Notes: generated by a model not told the origin, from the sequence alone. A stretch of 64,000 nucleotides of DNA from Bacteroidales bacterium (GCA_019416285.1 DXXM01000002.1:1-64000); one strand, 5' to 3'; shown: positions 49,025-58,608, numbered from the stretch's first letter. Numbers and translations: made by a program.

Positions 49025-51940
49025 TCAATACCAGCGGACACCGTTGGAATATGAGGAGCGCTTGTCATATTTGAGGTCGGCGAGCAGCGATGACTTGACT
49101 GAGATGTGGAAATTGTAGCTTTTGTATGGGCCGACGGGCACGAAACTTGCGCGCATGGTGAAGCAGTGCATGTCGCGCGAAATATTGCAGTTCATGTAGG
49201 CGAGCTTGTGGGTGTCGAAGTTATAGCTGGCCGAGAAACCGAAGTTCCAGTTGGCTGTGGGGCGTATGTTGCCGGAGAACGACAGGTTCTGTGTGATTTT
49301 GCCTTTGTATTCGAGTTTCTTGTAGTCAAATTCGCCGTAACCGTAGTTGACGGAGTAATTGAATGTCAGGTTCCAGGGAACTGACCACTTCATATAGCCT
49401 TCATCGTCAAATTCCATTCCGGAATTGTTTTTCTTGCTTTTGCGTGTGGTTCCCTGATAATCCGATGTATCTTCGGCGAAGTTCTGATTCATCGAATTGT
49501 CGTTGTTCTGATTGTCTTTGTTGTTTTTGCTGTCCTTGTCGTTCTTTTCGTCCTTGTTCTTGCCGAAAAGTTTTTTGAAGGTATCGTTGTTGAACGTGTA
49601 GCTGAACGATGTACCGGTGCTCGACAGCTTGCCCCAGCCCTTGCCCTGCGATATGCGGAGCTTGTTGACTCGCACTGGCGATCCGGAGGCATTGAGGGCA
49701 TAGGTGTAGACATCCCAGGTGGCCGAGAGGTTGAGGTTGAAGTTCTTGACCAGTCGGAGCATGAGGGAGGTGTTGAGGTTGGAGAAGCGCATGGAGTCGG
49801 CGGCGAAGTTGTAGCTTTGGGAGATGGTGAAGTTCTCGATGAGCGATATTTTCTTTTCGCCGATTGAATCGTTGTCGGATTTCACTTTCATCTCAAGGTT
49901 GTTGGCAAGCGACACGCTCACGGCTCCGGTTCGTCCCTGCCCGGGTACTCCGAAAAGCGAGTTGGGGAAGTAGGAATAGGTGCGTGTCTGCATCTCGCCC
50001 TGTGAGTTGGGATACTGATAGGTACCGTAGTAGCCGAAGAATTTCGACGCGAAGTCAGGTGCACCCGAGAAAGATATGGTCGGGGTGAGGACGTGGCGTA
50101 TCATCTTGACTTTGTCGCCGAGGAAGGGGAGCGGCTTGTAGAAACCGTAGATTTTTGTGTCGAGAGCCACCGATGCGTTGAAGTCCCACACGTTGTAGAA
50201 GCTGTAGGTGGTGTCGAGCACCTCGGCCGATGCGTTGGGGTCCCATTCGCGGCGCACTTTGGTCGAGTACATGCGGTCGGTGAAGTTGACCGACGGAGTG
50301 AGGTTTATGTATTTGAAGAGGTTGAAGGTGGCGCTGACGGGGATGCTGTGGCGCATACCGTTTCGCCAGTCCTTTATCAGACTCTTCTTGAAAAATTCAT
50401 CCTGTTTGGCGGTCAGTGAGTTGTTGAACTGTCCGGAGTAGGAGATTTTGATTTTCTCATACCATTTCTCCTCGCCCACGGCACGCTTGCGCTTGAAGGG
50501 GTAGAGCTGCGACATGGTCAGCGTGAAGTTGGGGAAGGAGACCGCCAGTGTGGAATCCTGCGAGCGCTGGGAGATGTTGGCGGTGGTCGACAGTGACCAT
50601 TTCGAGTTGGGGAAACGGTATGTCATATTGATTGTACTGCTCTTGGTGTTCTCGGTGAACGCGTTGGAGTAGTATGAATTGAGGTCGTTGCGGGTGTAGC
50701 CGCTGGTGGTGAAGTTCACGCTTGCCGATAGACTCATGTTGGGGTTGGCCTTGGAGTCCTGGCTGTGGCTCCACTGAATCTGGAAGTTGGTGGCCTTGGA
50801 GTAGTCGGGCATACCCTTGTCGCCGGTGATGGTCTTGAGGTAGGAGAGGTTGAAGTTGCCTGAATACTTATAGCGCTTGACGTAGGCCGACTGCGCGCGC
50901 AGACCCCAGGAGCCGAGGGTGTAGATTTCGCCTGTCAGCGCGAGGTCCATGTTGTCGCTGATGGCGAAGTAGTAGCCGCCGTTGCTCAGATAATATCCGC
51001 GGTTGTAGTCGTCGCCGAAAGTCGGGAAGATAATACCCGACGAATATTTGTCGGAGAAGGGGAAATAGCCGAAGGGGACGGCAAGCGGAAGCGGAAGTCC
51101 GGCGAGCACCATGTATGCCGGACCGCTGACCACATCCTTGCCGGGGCGCATCTTGGCCTTGGTGAGCTGCATGTAGAAGTGGGGATGCTCGTGGTCGTCG
51201 CAGGTGGTATAGCGGGCGTTCTGAATATAATATGTCTCGTCGTCGACCTTCTTGGTCTGTCCGCCTGTCATGTAGCCTTCGCCCTGCTGGGTGATTACGT
51301 CGGTGATGAAACCCTTTTCGGTCTTGAAATTATATCGCATCTCCTTGGCTTCGTAGGATGTGCCGTTGTCCTCGAACACCGGGCTGCCGAAAAGCTCGCC
51401 CACGGAGTCGACTCCGCCCACGGCGTAGACGTTGGAGTTGTTGAGGTCCATCTCAATCTTTTCGGCGTCGAGCTTGAGTGTGCCGTACGATACCTTGGAA
51501 CCGCCATACATGAAAGCCGTGTTGCGGCCGAGGAGCACGAGGGAGTCGTTTGACGAGAAGTCTACGGTATTGTCGAGGTCGACTTTCGTACGCACGATGC
51601 GGGATTCCTTGTCAGGTGCCGTGATGCGCTTGCGGCTCAGACGCGAGCGGCGCATGGTGTCGGCTGTATATGTGTGGCGCGTGATGAAGGTCGAGTCGGT
51701 GTTGTCGGCGGCGTCGGCCATGGAGTCGGCGGGAAGCCCGGCGGCCGTGACGGTGTCGGGCATAAGCGGAAGGACTGTACTGTCGTTCCGCAGCATGGCT
51801 TTCACTGTCGCGGCGGTGTCGAGCTGCATAGGGCCTGACGGCACTGCCACTGAGTCAGGGTCGACGGGACGCGGAAAGGCACCCATGGATAGGGCGCACA
51901 GAAGCACTGTTGCGATGATATATGAGTGAGAATATCTCAA
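49025..51940 (-). CDS. lptD: LptD/OstA-like LPS-assembly outer-membrane protein
   Basis: A 971-residue exported protein. After the signal peptide comes an OstA/LptA-like beta-jellyroll region (residues 125-260; VKSYGTLKLDAEKIEMDL-type strands and GFITDVITQQGEGYMTGG), followed by a long beta-barrel domain to the C terminus rich in aromatic strand ends (GVRWY). An Asn/Asp/Lys-rich low-complexity insert lies near residues 790-830 (KDEKNDKDSKNNKDNQNNDN). Bacteroidota LptD inserts lipopolysaccharide into the outer leaflet; the assignment is by overall layout. Its promoter is at 52023-52054. Confidence 0.85.
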   Translation of the reverse strand: MRYSHSYIIATVLLCALSMGAFPRPVDPDSVAVPSGPMQLDTAATVKAMLRNDSTVLPLMPDTVTAAGLPADSMADAADNTDSTFITRHTYTADTMRRSRLSRKRITAPDKESRIVRTKVDLDNTVDFSSNDSLVLLGRNTAFMYGGSKVSYGTLKLDAEKIEMDLNNSNVYAVGGVDSVGELFGSPVFEDNGTSYEAKEMRYNFKTEKGFITDVITQQGEGYMTGGQTKKVDDETYYIQNARYTTCDDHEHPHFYMQLTKAKMRPGKDVVSGPAYMVLAGLPLPLAVPFGYFPFSDKYSSGIIFPTFGDDYNRGYYLSNGGYYFAISDNMDLALTGEIYTLGSWGLRAQSAYVKRYKYSGNFNLSYLKTITGDKGMPDYSKATNFQIQWSHSQDSKANPNMSLSASVNFTTSGYTRNDLNSYYSNAFTENTKSSTINMTYRFPNSKWSLSTTANISQRSQDSTLAVSFPNFTLTMSQLYPFKRKRAVGEEKWYEKIKISYSGQFNNSLTAKQDEFFKKSLIKDWRNGMRHSIPVSATFNLFKYINLTPSVNFTDRMYSTKVRREWDPNASAEVLDTTYSFYNVWDFNASVALDTKIYGFYKPLPFLGDKVKMIRHVLTPTISFSGAPDFASKFFGYYGTYQYPNSQGEMQTRTYSYFPNSLFGVPGQGRTGAVSVSLANNLEMKVKSDNDSIGEKKISLIENFTISQSYNFAADSMRFSNLNTSLMLRLVKNFNLNLSATWDVYTYALNASGSPVRVNKLRISQGKGWGKLSSTGTSFSYTFNNDTFKKLFGKNKDEKNDKDSKNNKDNQNNDNSMNQNFAEDTSDYQGTTRKSKKNNSGMEFDDEGYMKWSVPWNLTFNYSVNYGYGEFDYKKLEYKGKITQNLSFSGNIRPTANWNFGFSASYNFDTHKLAYMNCNISRDMHCFTMRASFVPVGPYKSYNFHISVKSSLLADLKYDKRSSYSNGVRWY

Positions 51941-52022
51941 ATCTACACCTTAAAATATGAGAATTTACATGGCTCAGGCCACTGCATCGGCCCGGGCATA
52001 TAGCATTTCGGGAAAATCTTTG

Positions 52023-52054
52023 CAAAGATATAACATTATCCCAACATAGGCAAA
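52023..52054 (-). promoter_or_regulatory. lptD promoter
   Basis: Minus-strand TTTG (52051-52054), twenty bases, TATCTTTG (52023-52030): close to ideal. Leader to 51940 about 75 bases. Confidence 0.78.
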
Positions 52055-52110
52055 GGAGGTGTCAGGTTTGTGACGTTTAATTAATGTGAAATGACAGTTA
52101 AAGTCGGATT

Positions 52111-52144
52111 TTTGTTACCGATTGTAATTTTTTGCGTAATTTTG
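52111..52144 (+). promoter_or_regulatory. Promoter of the Lrp/AsnC regulator gene
   Basis: TTTG at 52111-52114, twenty-two bases, TAATTTTG at 52137-52144; transcription start near 52151, leader about 60 bases. Confidence 0.7.
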
Positions 52145-52209
52145 CAATGGGAAAATAGATTTTCCCGACGAAAAATATTACAAATCATTAATTCGACCAG
52201 ATATACCTA

Positions 52210-52680
52210 ATGTCACGCCAACACTTCGATACACTTGATTTCAAGATTCTTGAGATGTTGTCAAACAACGCGCGCAAACCCTTCCTTGAGATTGCCCGCG
52301 AGACAAATGTTTCCGGCGCCGCTATCCATCAGCGCATACAGAAATTGACATCCGCAGGCATAATCCGCGGTTTTGAGACCATCATAGACCCTGCTTCGGT
52401 CGGCTACGAGACCTGCGCCTATATAGGATTTATCCTCAATGACCCCACGAAGTTTGACGAGGTGGTTGAGCGTCTGAAAGCGATACCGGAGGTTGTCGAC
52501 TGCCATTTTACCACCGGCAGCTATGACGTGTTCGCAAAGATTTTCGCGCGCAACAATGCCCATCTTCTTGAGGTAATTCACAAGAAGCTGCGTCTCGGTA
52601 TCGGCCGCACAGAAACCCTCATATCGTTCAAAGAAGTGTTTAAACGCCCTATCCCCGTGCTCTCGGAAAATATAGAGTGA
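52210..52680 (+). CDS. Lrp/AsnC-family transcriptional regulator
   Basis: A 156-residue regulator: N-terminal helix-turn-helix (LDFKILEMLSNNARKPFLEI, then VSGAAIHQRIQKLTSAGII) and C-terminal RAM ligand domain (residues 70-150, with GSYDVFAKIFARN near 108). Such proteins form octamers and respond to amino acids. The mtaB gene starts 36 bases downstream. Target genes cannot be told from the sequence. Confidence 0.95.
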   Translation: MSRQHFDTLDFKILEMLSNNARKPFLEIARETNVSGAAIHQRIQKLTSAGIIRGFETIIDPASVGYETCAYIGFILNDPTKFDEVVERLKAIPEVVDCHFTTGSYDVFAKIFARNNAHLLEVIHKKLRLGIGRTETLISFKEVFKRPIPVLSENIE

Positions 52681-52716
52681 CGGCTGGAAGTAAACCTATA
52701 ATAAAAATATCATATC

Positions 52717-54048
52717 TTGATCAATAAAGACACATTCGGAAGCCGCACGGCTCTTTTTCATACATTCGGCTGCAAACTGAACTTCGCCGAGACCTCTACC
52801 GTAGCCCGCATATTCGCGTCGCGCGGTATTCAGCGCGTTCACGAAAGCGACGAGCCTGATTTCATCGTGGTCAACAGTTGCAGCGTCACCGAGATTGCCG
52901 ATAAGAAATGCCGGCAGGCCATCCGTTCATTCTCTCGTCGCTATCCCAAGGCAAAAATCATCGTGACCGGATGCTATGCCCAGCTCAAACCCGGGGAAGT
53001 AGCCGCTCTCCCGGGCGTGACTGTCGTGGCCGGCACTGACCGCAAGCTCCTGCTTGCCGACTATCTCGACCAGACTCTCGCCGATACGGACTCTCCGGAT
53101 GGAACCGCCACTTTTGTAACTCCTACTAAGGATATACGCACTTTCAGTCCTTCGTGCTCGCGCGGCGACCGCACACGCTATTTCCTGAAGGTGCAGGACG
53201 GCTGCGACTATTACTGCTCCTACTGCACCATCCCCATGGCGCGCGGCCGCAGTCGCTCGGGTTCGATTGACGAAATCGTAGAGCAGGCACGCCAGGTTGC
53301 CACCGAGGGCGGCAAGGAGATTGTCATCACCGGTGTCAACATCGGTGATTTCGGCAAAGGACGTGATGATACTTTCCTTGACCTTTGCCGAAGGCTCGAC
53401 GAGGTGGAGGGCATAGAGCGCTACCGCATCTCGTCAATCGAGCCGAATCTGCTGACGGATGAGACCATAGATTTCGTGGCCTCTTCCCGCCGCTTCATGC
53501 CTCATTTCCATATTCCCCTCCAGTCGGGTAGCGATGAGGTGCTCCGGCTGATGCGCCGCCGCTACGACAAGGCTCTCTTCCGCAGCCGCATAGAGCATAT
53601 CCGCCGTGTGATGCCTGATGCTTTTATAGGTGTGGACCTCATAGTCGGGGCGCGTGGTGAGACCGAGGAATGTTTTGAGGAGTCGAAGGCCTTTGTGGAC
53701 TCGCTCCCGATTTCACGTCTGCATGTGTTCACATACAGCGAGCGTCCCGGCACCCGCGCCCTGGAAATCGAGCCTGTAGTGAGCCAGGAGGAGAAACACC
53801 GCCGCACGCGTCAGATGCTCGCCATCTCCGAGCGAAAGCTGAAGGAATTTACCGAGCGATACGTCGGGACGGTGCGCCCTGTGCTCGTGGAGCATCCCCG
53901 TCATGACGGCTCGATGGCCGGTTTTACCGACAATTATCTGAGAGTAAACATCACTCCTGACCCTGCGCTGTCAAACACCGTGCAACCAGTGCGCATCGTG
54001 GAGATGCACCCCGAGGGTGAGGAATCGGAAGGGGAGGTGGTGAGATGA
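52717..54048 (+). CDS. mtaB: tRNA (t6A37) methylthiotransferase MtaB
   Basis: A 443-residue radical-SAM enzyme that adds a methylthio group to N6-threonylcarbamoyladenosine at tRNA position 37. It has the N-terminal iron-sulfur domain (HTFGCKLNFAETST near residue 14, further Cys in VNSCSVTE and TGCYAQ), the radical-SAM motif DGCDYYCSYCTIPMARGRSR near residue 165 and a C-terminal TRAM domain (VRPVLVEHPRHDG). The start codon appears to be TTG at 52717: a stop codon lies five codons upstream in frame and no ATG occurs before the conserved HTFGCKLN region. It overlaps the GT2 gene by four bases. Confidence 0.94.
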   Translation: MINKDTFGSRTALFHTFGCKLNFAETSTVARIFASRGIQRVHESDEPDFIVVNSCSVTEIADKKCRQAIRSFSRRYPKAKIIVTGCYAQLKPGEVAALPGVTVVAGTDRKLLLADYLDQTLADTDSPDGTATFVTPTKDIRTFSPSCSRGDRTRYFLKVQDGCDYYCSYCTIPMARGRSRSGSIDEIVEQARQVATEGGKEIVITGVNIGDFGKGRDDTFLDLCRRLDEVEGIERYRISSIEPNLLTDETIDFVASSRRFMPHFHIPLQSGSDEVLRLMRRRYDKALFRSRIEHIRRVMPDAFIGVDLIVGARGETEECFEESKAFVDSLPISRLHVFTYSERPGTRALEIEPVVSQEEKHRRTRQMLAISERKLKEFTERYVGTVRPVLVEHPRHDGSMAGFTDNYLRVNITPDPALSNTVQPVRIVEMHPEGEESEGEVVR

Positions 54049-55070
54049 GCGGGCAGGCAGTCATTCCGTCGCCCGACCGTGTCGCCGTCATCATTCTCAA
54101 CTGGAACGGCGAGAGGTTTCTCCGCGAGTTCCTGCCATCGGTGGTTAAGCACACACCTGCGGGGATAGCGGATGTGATTATGGCCGACAACGGCTCGACC
54201 GACGGCTCCATTGACTTGCTCCGCAGAGATTTCCCGGATGTCAGGCGTATCGAGTTCCCGGAAAACCATGGCTTTGCCGAGGGGTATAACCGTGCTATAA
54301 AGGCCGTGGCCGGAGAGTACAGATACACAGTCCTGCTTAACTCGGATGTTCGTGTGGATGACGACTGGCTCACGCCGCTCCACGACTTCATGCGCTCGCA
54401 TCCTGAGGCGGGTGCCGTTCAGCCCAAGCTTCTGTCGCTCAACGAGCCTGAGAAGTTCGAATATGCCGGAGCCGCAGGCGGTTTCCTTGACCGCAACGGC
54501 TACCCTTATTGCCGCGGACGCATATTCGATACCGTGGAGGAGGATTGCGGGCAGTATGACACACCGATGCAGGTCGACTGGGCGAGCGGTGCGGCGCTTA
54601 TGGTCGACAACGACCTTTATATAAAGGTAGGGGGGCTCGACAAGGCTTTCTTCGCCCACATGGAGGAGATCGACCTCTGCTGGCGCATAAGACTCGCGGG
54701 GAGAGAAATATGGGCTGTTCCCTCGGCTCATGTCTATCATCTCGGGGGTGGAAGTCTCCCGGCATCGAATCCGCGCAAGACTTACCTCAATTTCCGCAAC
54801 AATCTGCTCATGCTTTACAAGAATCTGCCACGCAGCGTGCGTACCTGGAGGCTGATACGCCGCCGTCTGCTCGATACTATGGCGTGGGCCAAGTTTATCG
54901 CGTCGGCGGATTTCAAAAATGCTTCGGCCGTGGTGAGAGCCCACAGGGATTTCTCGCGGATGAAAGGGGCTTACAATACCGACCCTGCACAGGACCTTCT
55001 GTCGGGGCGCCCCAATATTCTCACTGAATATTTTGCCAAGGGGAAGCGGAAATATTCCCAATTGGTCTGA
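54045..55070 (+). CDS. GT2-family glycosyltransferase
   Basis: A 341-residue GT-A glycosyltransferase with an opening VAVIILNWNGERFLREF, nucleotide-sugar residues in MADNGSTDGSID near residue 46, the metal motif NSDVRVDDDW near residue 98, and the WASGAALMVDNDLYIKVGGLD and HMEEIDLCWRIRLAG blocks near 178-215. It belongs to the WbbL/rhamnosyltransferase-like group that builds surface polysaccharides. Its ATG overlaps the mtaB stop (ATGA), so it is co-translated with mtaB, although the functions are unrelated. Confidence 0.93.
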   Translation: MSGQAVIPSPDRVAVIILNWNGERFLREFLPSVVKHTPAGIADVIMADNGSTDGSIDLLRRDFPDVRRIEFPENHGFAEGYNRAIKAVAGEYRYTVLLNSDVRVDDDWLTPLHDFMRSHPEAGAVQPKLLSLNEPEKFEYAGAAGGFLDRNGYPYCRGRIFDTVEEDCGQYDTPMQVDWASGAALMVDNDLYIKVGGLDKAFFAHMEEIDLCWRIRLAGREIWAVPSAHVYHLGGGSLPASNPRKTYLNFRNNLLMLYKNLPRSVRTWRLIRRRLLDTMAWAKFIASADFKNASAVVRAHRDFSRMKGAYNTDPAQDLLSGRPNILTEYFAKGKRKYSQLV

Positions 55071-55116
55071 ATTTCAGACAAGCTCAGAGGCTTGGAAAGC
55101 CATAAGACATAAAAAC

Positions 55117-55163
55117 AGGCAGGATATTATTCGGTTATCAGATAACTGAATAATATCCTGCCT
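55117..55163. terminator. Bidirectional terminator, GT2 gene / surE
   Basis: Arms 55117-55138 and 55142-55163 (22 bp, one G-T pair, 3-base loop) between convergent genes. Confidence 0.87.
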
Positions 55164-55184
55164 CTGTTTAGTGGCTATAAGATC

Positions 55185-55952
55185 TTATCCGAGGATTTTC
55201 CGTATGGCCGGAATCTGGTCGGCGGCAGTCTGGTCGGGGCGGATGGGGACCACTGTGCCGTAGCCGTGGCCAAGCCAGTATTCATCCGTCTCCTGATTGT
55301 CGGGCTCCTCGTTGAAGAATTTACCGGTCAGCCAGTAGAATGGCCTGCCGTGGGGAGTGGCGTAGGTGGCATATTCCTCTGTCCAGCGTCCTTTTGCCGC
55401 ACGCACCACCTTGAGACCTTTCGGAGTGCATCGTGTCGGGAAGTTGACATTGAGACATATCCCGTCGGGCAATCCGTTTTGCAGCACCTTGGCGGTGATT
55501 TCGGTGATAAACGCCACCAGCGGACTGAAATCGGCACTTAGCGAATGGTCCAGGAGTGAGTAGCCTATCGATGGGATGCCGAGAATACATCCCTCCATCG
55601 TGGCGCCCATGGTGCCGGAGTAGATATTGTTGACGGCTGCGTTTGAGCCGTGGTTTATTCCTGAGAGCAGCAGGTCGGGTTTCCGGTCGAGCACGGAGAA
55701 CATGGCGAGCTTAACGCAGTCGACTGGTGTACCTGTGGCGCTGAACACCGCCGCGCCGTCGACCGACGGATGCTCGTCGACATAGAGAGGCTGGTTGACG
55801 GTGATGGCCGATGATTTGCCTGACTGCGGTTCAGCCGGAGCCATGACCACTACTTCGCCGAAGTCATTTGCGATGTCGATAAGCTGGTTGAGGCCTTTCG
55901 TGCCGAGTCCGTCGTCGTTGGTGATGAGTATCAGGGGGCGTTTCTGTTCCAT
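55185..55952 (-). CDS. surE: 5'/3'-nucleotidase SurE
   Basis: With the ATG at 55952 the product is 255 residues. It opens QKRPLILITNDDGLGTKG, including the metal-binding Asp-Asp pair, and continues with VVMAPAEPQSGKSSAI near 45, the LLSGINHGSNAAVNNIYSGTMGAT region near residue 95-118, and the typical C terminus. It removes phosphate from nucleoside monophosphates and possibly polyphosphate. The start at 55979 would add nine residues not seen in the family. A -7 box TAAATTTG (minus strand) lies at 55999-56006. Confidence 0.95.
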   Translation of the reverse strand: MEQKRPLILITNDDGLGTKGLNQLIDIANDFGEVVVMAPAEPQSGKSSAITVNQPLYVDEHPSVDGAAVFSATGTPVDCVKLAMFSVLDRKPDLLLSGINHGSNAAVNNIYSGTMGATMEGCILGIPSIGYSLLDHSLSADFSPLVAFITEITAKVLQNGLPDGICLNVNFPTRCTPKGLKVVRAAKGRWTEEYATYATPHGRPFYWLTGKFFNEEPDNQETDEYWLGHGYGTVVPIRPDQTAADQIPAIRKILG

Positions 55953-55998
55953 ATTGATATGATATAGTCTTAAATCCAATTAACAATCGAATTTAGGA

Positions 55999-56059
55999 CA
56001 AATTTACGATAAAATGCCAACTAAACGTATGCTCAATTGTTAAAATTTTATTACTTTTG
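55999..56059. promoter_or_regulatory. Divergent -7 boxes for surE and the DUF4293 gene
   Basis: Minus-strand TAAATTTG at 55999-56006 faces surE; plus-strand TACTTTTG at 56052-56059 faces the DUF4293 gene. Neither has an obvious -33 at standard spacing. Confidence 0.5.
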
Positions 56060-56141
56060 ACGAAAATAAGCCCTTTCGAGACTTCCGGTTGAGGTCCGGA
56101 GGGGGCGGAATATAAAAATCAATTCTAAATTCTATAAAATT

Positions 56142-56576
56142 ATGCAAATCCAACGCATCCAGACAGTCTACATTTTCCTCGCTATGGTAGCGATGGCGAT
56201 TTTTCTTATTGTGCCTTACGGGGAGATTCATTTTATCGGTTCACAGCCGGTGGTCAGCGAAAAGCTTTATACAATGTATGAATACGGCTTGCTCATTCCG
56301 GTAGCAGCCACGGTGCTATTGCTGATAGTCGACATCTTCTTTTACCGCAACATGCCTCTGCAGCGCACCGTCCTAACCATCTCGCTTCTTCTGACGCTCT
56401 GCTGTATAGCGGTGGTATGTTTCATCCTCTTTAAGCAGGCGCGCGCCGAGGGGATGGACGCCGATTTTGCCGTGTGGGACATACTTCTGCCCATAGCTGT
56501 GATTTTTGAAATCCTCGGGCTGGCAGGTATCAAGAAGGATATTAAACTACTCAATTCGTATAATCGTCTCCGATAA
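56142..56576 (+). CDS. DUF4293 integral membrane protein
   Basis: A 144-residue protein of the Bacteroidota-specific DUF4293 family, beginning QIQRIQTVYIFLAMVAMA, the family hallmark. Four membrane spans lie at about residues 8-28, 50-72, 78-100 and 112-130, with a short basic end (KLLNSYNRLR). Function unknown. It has its own terminator at 56621-56647. Confidence 0.9.
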   Translation: MQIQRIQTVYIFLAMVAMAIFLIVPYGEIHFIGSQPVVSEKLYTMYEYGLLIPVAATVLLLIVDIFFYRNMPLQRTVLTISLLLTLCCIAVVCFILFKQARAEGMDADFAVWDILLPIAVIFEILGLAGIKKDIKLLNSYNRLR

Positions 56577-56620
56577 GTGTACATCTGTACCCAATCGGGG
56601 TACAACCTCGATATTTGCTT

Positions 56621-56647
56621 CCCTGCCTTTTGGCAGGGATTTTTTTT
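56621..56647 (+). terminator. Terminator of the DUF4293 gene
   Basis: CCCTGCC/GGCAGGG stem (56621-56627 / 56632-56638) with a TTTT loop and eight T residues after it. Its loop and right arm contain the -33 TTTG of the next promoter. Confidence 0.88.
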
Positions 56648-56660
56648 AGTGCTAAATTTG
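56629..56660 (+). promoter_or_regulatory. Promoter of the DUF6377 gene, overlapping the terminator
   Basis: TTTG at 56629-56632, twenty bases, TAAATTTG at 56653-56660. Leader to 56838 is about 170 bases. Confidence 0.68.
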
Positions 56661-56837
56661 TAGTGAAAATAGCGTGGTTTTAACCACACCCTCCTCTTAG
56701 CCTTGAACCTCACAACCTCTTCTCAGTCCGTCAGACTTTAACAGAATCAACCACAATTAGTAACCGACAACTTCGCCCCCGGACTCTACCTGCAAGCCGG
56801 CGTTCTTGTCTTCAATAGTAACATCCTCTACATTCCG

Positions 56838-58409
56838 ATGAAAAATATAATTCTCGGTCTTATTTTGATTTTGCCGGCTCTTTCAATGAGCGCGGTTCCG
56901 CAAACACCATTCACGTCGGACAATACAGATCTTCTTGATTTGCTTGACAATGAGTTGGCGTTGCGTGACAGCTATGTCGCGCAGCGGAGGCAACGTATCG
57001 ACAGCCTCAACCAATTAATCTTGGCCGACAGTGTGCCCGATCCGGAGCGCATCATGGAGCTCGGTGTGCTTGTGGGTGCTCTTGACGTCGATTCCGCTAT
57101 CATGGCTTTCACGCGGGCCAATGAGCTTTCCGTGGCTGTCGGCGATTCGGCGATGGCGCAGCGCTCTCTGCTATACCGCTCAGAGATGATGAGTCGGCTC
57201 GGTGCGACTTCCGAGGCCATCAATGATTTGAAAAATGTGGCTGAACACGGTATCTTCACTGAAAACCGTGCTCTCTATTGTGAGATAGGGCGCGATCTTT
57301 ACTATACCCATGCCGAACTTTTCGAAGGGAGCAATGCTCATGACAGCTATATGCTACCGGGTGTAAGTCTCGCACGCCAGTATCAGTCGCTGCTCTCATC
57401 CGACTCTTATGCCTATAAGCTCAATAGGGCGCTGATATTTTTTGCCGAGGGCAACGACTCGATGTTTCTTGCTCATCTCTCTGAAATCGCAAAGGATATT
57501 GATTCCGGTGAGCCGATGTATTCCTATGTGATGACTGCTTTTGGTGGCCGACTGCTTTTGATTGGCCGTCATGAGGAGGCGATAAGGTATCTCGCCCTTG
57601 CTGCCATCAATGATGTCAGAAACGCTGATAAGACCAATACCGCGCTTATCCGTCTTGGATGCGCCCTGTATAATGTGCGTGACCTCGCAAGGGCTCATGG
57701 CTATCTCTCGGTGGCGCTCGACGACGCGCTTGCAGCCGGTGCCAAAACCAACAGCCTGCTGATTTCGAGTGCACTGATGCCTGTGGGTCAGGATTTGCGT
57801 AAACGCGATGAGAACAAGATGGTTCTTCTTGGTTTCCTTACTGCGAGCCTCGTAGTGGTTGTGCTTATGCTTGGGCGTCTCTATCAGAGTAAGCGTCGCC
57901 GTGCGCGCGACATGGAGCGTGTAAAGCATCAGCTTGCCAACGCCAATCTGTCGAAAGACACATACATTTCCGAGTTTATGAATCTCTGTTCGAGTTATAT
58001 GGAGAGCCTTGAGGATTTCAATCGTATGTGTCGTCGCAAGATTACTGCCGGACAGTCGGATGATCTTCTTAGTGTAATAAAGAGCGGTAAGATAATGGAG
58101 GAGCAGCGCAAGAAGTTCGATGATATCTTTGATGACTCTTTTCTTGCCATCTACACTACCTTTATAGAGGATGTCAACCGCCTGCTGCTGCCCGACAAGC
58201 AAATTGTCACACCTGACAAGAATGTGCTTACAACAGAGTTGCGTGTTCTCGCTTTTACCCGTCTCGGTGTTGACGATACGGCGCAGGTGGCGAGGTTTCT
58301 CGGCGTGACGCTCAACACTGTCTATACCTATCGTAATAAACTCCGCAACAAAGCTATCTCACGCGATACATTTGACTCTGATGTCATGAAAATCGGTGCC
58401 ATAGATTAG
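56838..58409 (+). CDS. DUF6377 transmembrane regulator-like protein
   Basis: A 523-residue protein with a signal sequence (residues 1-18), a helical TPR-like outer region (20-320) and one membrane span (about 328-348, VLLGFLTASLVVVVLMLGRLY). A basic coiled-coil (350-380, RRRARDMERVKHQLANANL) and the cytoplasmic DUF6377 domain follow. The end, LRVLAFTRLGVDDTAQVARFLGVTLNTVYTYRNKLRNKA with key residues in 465-505, looks like a helix-turn-helix, so the protein may be a one-component membrane-bound transcription regulator, as proposed for this family. Its target is unknown. Confidence 0.87.
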   Translation: MKNIILGLILILPALSMSAVPQTPFTSDNTDLLDLLDNELALRDSYVAQRRQRIDSLNQLILADSVPDPERIMELGVLVGALDVDSAIMAFTRANELSVAVGDSAMAQRSLLYRSEMMSRLGATSEAINDLKNVAEHGIFTENRALYCEIGRDLYYTHAELFEGSNAHDSYMLPGVSLARQYQSLLSSDSYAYKLNRALIFFAEGNDSMFLAHLSEIAKDIDSGEPMYSYVMTAFGGRLLLIGRHEEAIRYLALAAINDVRNADKTNTALIRLGCALYNVRDLARAHGYLSVALDDALAAGAKTNSLLISSALMPVGQDLRKRDENKMVLLGFLTASLVVVVLMLGRLYQSKRRRARDMERVKHQLANANLSKDTYISEFMNLCSSYMESLEDFNRMCRRKITAGQSDDLLSVIKSGKIMEEQRKKFDDIFDDSFLAIYTTFIEDVNRLLLPDKQIVTPDKNVLTTELRVLAFTRLGVDDTAQVARFLGVTLNTVYTYRNKLRNKAISRDTFDSDVMKIGAID

Positions 58410-58437
58410 GCTTCCGCCGACATAACAGTATGTAAAC

Positions 58438-58476
58438 AACCGCATCTCAGCCGAAATAAGGCTTTGATGCGGTTTA
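58438..58476 (+). terminator. Terminator of the DUF6377 gene
   Basis: Outer arms 58438-58446 / 58466-58474 (9 bp) with an inner AGCC/GGCT pair, then T-rich sequence. Confidence 0.75.
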
Positions 58477-58608
58477 TATTTGTAAATGGTATGACTCGCT
58501 GCAATATCCTGATAAATAGCTGGATATATCGGCATCAATTAGTATTTGACTTATATTTGAAGAAAATGCTATTGCGGTGAGATGAAAAAGCGCATATCTT
58601 TGTGTTAT

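Noticed and set aside
49490..49570. Asn/Asp/Lys-rich repeat in the LptD-like gene considered as a tandem DNA repeat.
   Set aside because: It is a low-complexity coding stretch without a regular repeat unit.
53934..55061. 375-codon minus-strand frame opposite the GT2 gene.
   Set aside because: Shadow of a real glycosyltransferase gene with clear motifs on the plus strand.
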